A program made the position numbers and the translations under genes. The notes below the pieces were generated by a model, which was not told the DNA's origin, did not search any database, and saw nothing but the letters and a program-made list of their open reading frames with translations. This document shows, piece by piece, positions 31,589 through 35,806 of a stretch of 35,806 nt of DNA; position 1 is the stretch's first letter, and each line of letters opens with the position of its first letter. The DNA is from Accumulibacter sp964428215 (GTDB taxonomy: Bacteria > Pseudomonadota > Gammaproteobacteria > Burkholderiales > Rhodocyclaceae), in assembly GCA_964428215.1 (NCBI GenBank), contig CAYRXO010000008.1, positions 1 through 35,806 on the forward strand, read 5' to 3'.

Positions 31589-32872
31589 ATGTTTTCTGCT
31601 GACCGACGCCGTTTTCTCCGGGCCGGACTGGCGGCATCGGCGCTGGTGGCGCTCGACGGCTACGCCAACCCACTGCCGCCGAAAATCAGCGGCCAGGTGG
31701 TCATCGTTGGCGGTGGTTACGCCGGCGCCACCTGCGCGCGCTACCTGCGCTTGTGGAGCGCCGGGCAAGTCGCCGTGACCTTAATCGAGCGGCAAGCAAG
31801 TTTCGTCTCCTGTCCGCTGTCCAATCTGGTGCTGGCCGGCAACCGGCGGATCGACGACATCACCCTGTCCTATGACCGTCTGCGCGAGCACTGGGGTATC
31901 CGCCTGGTACGCGATGAAGCGGTCGATTTCGACACCGACCGGCGCCTGGTCGTCCTGGGCAACGGCGAACGTCTGACTTATGATCGGCTGGTGCTCTCGC
32001 CGGGGATCGATTTCATGTGGGAGGATCTGCCCGCCTTCGCCGATCCGGCGGCGGGTACAGCGATTCTGCACGCCTGGAAAGCCGGTCCGCAGACCTTGGC
32101 CTTACGCCGGCAACTGGAGGCGATGCCGGATGGCGGTTTGTTCGTGATGACCATCCCGAAAGCGCCGTATCGCTGTCCGCCCGGACCTTACGAACGCGCC
32201 TGTTTGGTCGCTGACTATTGTCAACGGCACAAATCGCGCGCAAAAGTGATCATCCTCGACGCCAACGATGACGTGGTGTCGAAAAAGGCGCTGTTCGTCA
32301 GTGCCTGGAACGAGTTGTACCCCGGCATCATCGACTACCGGCCGGGCCAGGAATTGAAAGACGTCGATGTCCGCACGCGCAGCGCCATCCTCGACTTCGA
32401 GCAGCAGCGCGCCGACGTGCTGAACGTCATCCCGCCGCAACGTGCCGGCGACATCGCTGCCCGTGCCGGCGTGCGGCTGATCAATCAGCGCTGGGCGGAA
32501 ATCGACTGGCTGAGCATGGAAGCCGTCGGCAGCGCAGGAATACACGTCATCGGTGATGCCGTATTTCCGGCGCCGACGATGCCCAAATCGGCGCACATGG
32601 CCAATCAGCACGGCAAACTGGCGGCGGCGGCCATCCTGCGCCGTCTCGCCGGCCAGTCACCCAGCGCTTCGCCGGTGCTGACCAATACCTGCTACAGCTT
32701 CGTCGCTCCCGACAACGCCATCCACGTCACGTCGGTACACCGTTACGACCCGGCGAGCCGCCTATTGCAGCCGATCCCCGGCGCTGGCGGTGTGTCGCCG
32801 GCACGCAACGAAAACGAAGCGAAATACGCCATGGCCTGGGCGCGGAATATCTGGGCCGACACCTTGTCGTAA
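31589..32872 (+). CDS. fccB: Flavocytochrome c sulfide dehydrogenase, flavoprotein subunit (FccB)
   Basis: This 427-residue periplasmic flavoprotein oxidises sulfide and passes electrons to the adjacent cytochrome. A Tat signal (DRRRFLRAGLAASALVAL) is followed by the FAD-binding GQVVIVGGGYAGATCARYL. The family cysteines are all kept: C75 (SCPLSN, the FAD-linking position), C196 (APYRCPPGPYERAC) and C368 (TNTCYSF), the latter two expected to form the redox disulfide. The C-terminal FCSD domain follows. The pair may serve sulfide detoxification or respiration. Confidence 0.92.
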   Translation: MFSADRRRFLRAGLAASALVALDGYANPLPPKISGQVVIVGGGYAGATCARYLRLWSAGQVAVTLIERQASFVSCPLSNLVLAGNRRIDDITLSYDRLREHWGIRLVRDEAVDFDTDRRLVVLGNGERLTYDRLVLSPGIDFMWEDLPAFADPAAGTAILHAWKAGPQTLALRRQLEAMPDGGLFVMTIPKAPYRCPPGPYERACLVADYCQRHKSRAKVIILDANDDVVSKKALFVSAWNELYPGIIDYRPGQELKDVDVRTRSAILDFEQQRADVLNVIPPQRAGDIAARAGVRLINQRWAEIDWLSMEAVGSAGIHVIGDAVFPAPTMPKSAHMANQHGKLAAAAILRRLAGQSPSASPVLTNTCYSFVAPDNAIHVTSVHRYDPASRLLQPIPGAGGVSPARNENEAKYAMAWARNIWADTLS

Positions 32873-32888
32873 CCCCCGAAGCAATCGC

Positions 32889-33677
32889 TCAGACAAACAG
32901 TTCAGCGAGCGCCGCGCCGGGGTCGGCCGCACGCATGAAGGCTTCGCCGACCAGGAAGGCATGGATGCCATGCTGGCGCATGTGGGCGACGTCGGCCGTG
33001 CTCAGGATACCGCTTTCGGTGACTAGCAGCCGCCCGGATTCGACCTGCGGCAACAGGTCGAGCGTCGTCTGCAGGCTGACTTCGAAGCTGCGCAGATTGC
33101 GGTTGTTGATGCCGATCAGGCGCGTGGTGATCTGTTGCGCCTGTTCCAGCTCGCTCGCGTCATGCACTTCGACCAGCACGGCCATGCCGAGGCTCGCCGC
33201 GATAGTGGCGAAATCGCGCATCGTGGCGAGATCGAGCGCTGCGGCGATCAGCAGGATGGCGTCGGCGCCCATCGCCCGCGCTTCATAGACCTGATAGGCG
33301 TCGACCAGAAAATCCTTGCGCAGCACCGGCAAGCGGCAGGCTGAGCGTGCCGCCTGCAAATACGCCGCACTGCCCTGAAAAAATTGCCGGTCGGTCAAAA
33401 CCGACAGGCAAGCCGCCCCATGCCGTTGATAACTGACGGCGATTTCAGCCGGCAGGAAATCGGCGCGCAGCACACCGCGCGACGGGCTGGCTTTCTTGAT
33501 CTCAGCGATCACCGCCGCCTGACCGGCGTCGATACGGGCTTGCATGGCGCCGAGGAAATCGCGCGGCGCCGGCGCGGTCTCGGCCGCACGCCGCACATCG
33601 GCCAAGGAGGCGACGGCGCAGGCCGCGGCGACTTCCTCGCGCTTGACGGCGAGGATGCGCTGGAGAATGTCGTTCAT
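32889..33677 (-). CDS. trpC: Indole-3-glycerol phosphate synthase TrpC
   Basis: This 262-residue TIM-barrel enzyme closes the indole ring in tryptophan synthesis. Landmarks are the N-terminal DILQRILAVKREEV, IAEIKKASPSRGVLRADF with the catalytic Lys, SVLTDRQFFQGS, LPVLRKDFLVDAYQVYEARAMGADAILLI, IGINNRNLRSFEV and the phosphate loop VTESGI. It is a stand-alone TrpC without a fused TrpF. It is the last gene of the trpG-trpD-trpC set, 65 bp after trpD, and ends 16 bp from converging fccB. Confidence 0.96.
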   Translation of the reverse strand: MNDILQRILAVKREEVAAACAVASLADVRRAAETAPAPRDFLGAMQARIDAGQAAVIAEIKKASPSRGVLRADFLPAEIAVSYQRHGAACLSVLTDRQFFQGSAAYLQAARSACRLPVLRKDFLVDAYQVYEARAMGADAILLIAAALDLATMRDFATIAASLGMAVLVEVHDASELEQAQQITTRLIGINNRNLRSFEVSLQTTLDLLPQVESGRLLVTESGILSTADVAHMRQHGIHAFLVGEAFMRAADPGAALAELFV

Positions 33678-33742
33678 CGGTAAACCTTTGTCGCAAGCGT
33701 CAGCGCGACGGCTGCGCGTCGCGCGCTCGGCATTGGCGCTGA

Positions 33743-34768
33743 TCAGACGGTAAAACGGTGCGTAAAGGCGACGAATTCATCGAGCTTGGCGCGTGCCGCA
33801 CCCGAAGTGATCGCTTCAAATGCCAGATCGACTCCCGCTGCCAGCGACGCCGCGACACCGGCGACATAAATGCTGGCGCCGGCGTTCAGGGCGGTGATAT
33901 CGCGCGCCGGACCGAGCTTGTTTTCCAGCGCTGCACGCAGCATCGCCTGCGATGCTTCGACGTTGGCCACGCGCAGCACGCGCGGATCGTGCACCGGCAG
34001 ATTGAATTGTTCCGGATGGATGCTGTATTCCTCGACGCGCCCGTTCTTCAACTCGCCGACCAGCGTTTCGCCGGAAATCGAGATTTCATCGAGTCCTTCG
34101 CGACCGAAAACGGTCATCGCATGCTCGCTGCCCAGCCGCTGCAAGACGCGCACCTGAATGCCGACCAGATCCGGGTGAAAAACGCCCAGCACCTGATTGG
34201 CCGCGTTTGCCGGATTGGTCAACGGACCGAGAATGTTGAACAGCGTGCGTACGCCCAACTCGCGACGCACCGGCGCGGCGTGTTTCATCGCACTGTGGTG
34301 ATTCGGTGCGAACATGAAGCCGATACCGAATTCGTCGATGCACTGACCGACCTGCGCCGGCGTCAGATTGATATTCACTCCCAGCGCTTCGAGAACGTCG
34401 GCGCTGCCCGACTGTGACGACACCGAGCGGCCGCCGTGCTTGGCGACGCGCGCGCCGGCCGCCGCGGCGACGAACATCGCCGCGGTCGAGATATTGAACG
34501 TCTGCGCGCCGTCGCCGCCGGTCCCGCAGGTATCGACCAGCCGCGACTGATCGGCGACTGGCACCTTGGTGGACAACTCGCGCATCACCTGCGCTGCGGC
34601 GGAAATCTCACCGATGGTTTCCTTCTTCACCCGCAGACCGGTGATGATCGCGGCGATCATCACCGGCGTCACCTCGCCGCTCATGATCTGCCGCATCAGG
34701 GCGATCATTTCGTCATGAAAGATTTCGCGGTGTTCGATGACCCGCGCCAGCGCCTCTTGCGGCTTCAT
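33743..34768 (-). CDS. trpD: Anthranilate phosphoribosyltransferase TrpD
   Basis: This 341-residue enzyme joins anthranilate to PRPP. The glycine-rich PRPP loop VDTCGTGGDGAQTFNIST (near residue 78), the KHGGRSVSSQSGSADVLEALGV segment and NILGPLTNPA are all canonical. The ATG at 34768 overlaps the trpG stop (ATGA); an upstream extension in the same frame is trpG shadow. It is encoded separately from trpG, unlike the fused enterobacterial form. Confidence 0.96.
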   Translation of the reverse strand: MKPQEALARVIEHREIFHDEMIALMRQIMSGEVTPVMIAAIITGLRVKKETIGEISAAAQVMRELSTKVPVADQSRLVDTCGTGGDGAQTFNISTAAMFVAAAAGARVAKHGGRSVSSQSGSADVLEALGVNINLTPAQVGQCIDEFGIGFMFAPNHHSAMKHAAPVRRELGVRTLFNILGPLTNPANAANQVLGVFHPDLVGIQVRVLQRLGSEHAMTVFGREGLDEISISGETLVGELKNGRVEEYSIHPEQFNLPVHDPRVLRVANVEASQAMLRAALENKLGPARDITALNAGASIYVAGVAASLAAGVDLAFEAITSGAARAKLDEFVAFTHRFTV

Positions 34769-35337
34769 GCGGCGTATGCCTCCAGAAAATTGTTCAACAG
34801 ATCGTGACCGCGCTCGGTGAGAATCGATTCCGGATGGAACTGCACCCCCTCGACCGGCCATTGCCGATGCCGCAAGCCCATGATTTCGCCATCGTCGGTC
34901 CAGGCGGTCACTTCGAGCGACTCCGGCAGCGAGGAACGCTCGACGGCCAGCGAGTGATAGCGCGTGCAGGTCAGCGGATCGGGCAGATCGCGAAAAACGC
35001 CTTGCCCGCCGTGTCTGACCGGCGAAACCTTGCCATGCATCAATTTCCTGGCATGTACCACGTGCCCGCCAAAAGCTTCACCGATGGCTTGATGACCGAG
35101 ACAGACGCCGAGCAAAGGAATCTTGCCGGCAAATTCGCGGATCGCCGCCAGCGAAACACCCGCCTGCCCCGGTGCGCACGGTCCCGGCGAGATCACCAGA
35201 TAGTCCGGCCGCAACTGCCCGATCTGCGTCAGGGAAAGTGCGTCGTTGCGATATACGCGCACATCCTGGCCGAGCTCGCCGAAATACTGCGCGAGGTTAT
35301 AGGTGAATGAGTCGTAGTTGTCTATAATCAGAAGCAT
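34765..35337 (-). CDS. trpG: Anthranilate synthase glutamine amidotransferase subunit TrpG
   Basis: This 190-residue class I amidotransferase supplies ammonia to TrpE. The catalytic triad is visible: nucleophile C79 in LLGVCLGHQAIGE, and His/Glu in VQFHPESILTERG. The conserved LLIIDNYDSFTYNLAQYF opening makes the ATG at 35337 the likely start; one five codons upstream (35352) is possible. Neither has a clear ribosome site. It may also serve folate synthesis with PabB, as in several bacteria. No trpE is found upstream in the window. Confidence 0.94.
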   Translation of the reverse strand: MLLIIDNYDSFTYNLAQYFGELGQDVRVYRNDALSLTQIGQLRPDYLVISPGPCAPGQAGVSLAAIREFAGKIPLLGVCLGHQAIGEAFGGHVVHARKLMHGKVSPVRHGGQGVFRDLPDPLTCTRYHSLAVERSSLPESLEVTAWTDDGEIMGLRHRQWPVEGVQFHPESILTERGHDLLNNFLEAYAA

Positions 35338-35352
35338 TTTAGGGCTATCCAT

Positions 35353-35529
35353 TTGATTTTGTTAGCCCCTGCCGCTGCAACCGGGCGATTTTATGCGGTA
35401 GGTTATGCGGTTTCTCTACTGCTGCCCATGATTAGTTTCGGCGAAGGGGAAAATCTTCTACGAATCGCGCATTATCTCCAGCCGCCGCACCGGCTGCAAG
35501 TCAGGTCTTCATGAAGACCATCCAGTGTG
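35353..35529. other. Upstream region of trpG
   Basis: This 177-bp stretch separates trpG from the phage-type gene fragment. I see no gene and no leader peptide with Trp codons. The promoter for trpGDC should lie here unless transcription enters from outside. Confidence 0.4.
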
Positions 35530-35718
35530 TCAACCCTTTTCTTCCTGATGTTTGAAAGCACCGTCAGGGTACGGTAGCGCCCGGAAGTCAAGCATCACGT
35601 CAGGTTCAATCCGCAGCGTGCGCGTGCCGCTCTCGTTCCCGTGCGAGCGGTCGGTAACGGTGATGGTTTCGCTCCGCTGATCGCCGCCGCAGCAGGGGTC
35701 AAGAATCTTTTTCTCCAT
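35530..35718 (-). pseudogene. Truncated phage-type SAM methyltransferase fragment
   Basis: This 62-codon frame reads MEKKILDPCCGG, then RSETITVTDRSHGNESGTRT and LRIEPDVMLDFRALPYPDG. I recognise the N-terminal part of the class I methyltransferases found in phages and prophages, where DPCCG is the SAM-binding motif. Compared with my memory of the family, about 15-20 residues are missing right after CCGG. The protein also stops where the catalytic DPPHL motif should follow (GAFK, then HQEEKG). It looks like a decayed prophage gene. The assignment is from motif memory and should be searched. Confidence 0.55.
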
Positions 35719-35806
35719 TGCCGCTGCCGCTCATGCCGCCTGCGGCTGCCGCTCTTGGGAAACGCAGATTTATTCCCGCCAGCCCCCACACTTAATATGA
35801 CAATGT

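Overview
The window looks like a chromosomal segment of a GC-rich betaproteobacterium, most likely from the Rhodocyclales (Dechloromonas/Accumulibacter-like). The evidence is the core gene content and its clustering: cyaY-lptM-lysA, pilB-pilC-pilD, slt / NDUFA9-like SDR / GST / cca, trxA-rho and trpG-trpD-trpC. I ran no database search, so the taxonomy is an inference. Neighbouring genes are often coupled by 4-nt ATGA or GTGA overlaps.

Layout. 1-480 is mobile-element debris: an ISL3-type transposase fragment and a roughly 100-bp MITE-like palindromic element flanked by TTAA. 519-1446 is rpoH behind a perfect CIRCE operator. 1525-4546 holds cyaY, lptM, lysA and an RlmI-like rRNA methyltransferase. 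4547-4892 has no gene but contains a perfect FNR-type box. 4893-10048 is the most interesting block. A minus-strand run encodes a small exported Cys-Gly repeat peptide (HvfA/bufferin-like), a DUF692/MNIO enzyme (HvfB), a DUF2063 partner (HvfC), a DoxX protein and exported MsrB and MsrA. It diverges from a SigF-like ECF sigma factor and its DUF1109 (NrsF) membrane anti-sigma factor. Both sides carry the same promoter motif, TGTAACC-N16-CGAA. 10241-13694 is an ArsR regulator / exported amidohydrolase / MFS-PlsC fusion operon.

13847-19487 carries cca, a GST, an NDUFA9-like SDR and slt (all minus strand), then 5-formyl-THF cyclo-ligase (plus strand). 19488-20082 is a repeat-rich scar with a REP-type doublet, an IS110-type transposase remnant and a long perfect hairpin. 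20083-23907 is the type IV pilus block pilB-pilC-pilD (minus). 23908-24570 is a gene-free stretch with nested inverted repeats. 24571-28811 holds a malic enzyme with a phosphotransacetylase-like domain, a small zinc-ribbon membrane protein and purB (minus). 29112-32872 (plus) holds trxA, rho and a flavocytochrome c sulfide dehydrogenase pair. 32889-35337 (minus) is trpG-trpD-trpC. trpE is not present upstream of trpG in the window. Beyond it lies a decayed phage-type methyltransferase fragment.

How the parts work together. The sigF-nrsF / hvfABC-doxX / msrBA block reads as an envelope defence module. A membrane anti-sigma factor with two cysteines would release SigF under metal or oxidant stress. 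SigF would then drive its own operon and a copper-binding modified peptide system, with periplasmic methionine sulfoxide repair likely transcribed by read-through. The remaining genes are mostly housekeeping: heat shock, lysine, purine and tryptophan synthesis, tRNA maturation, peptidoglycan turnover, pili and transcription termination.
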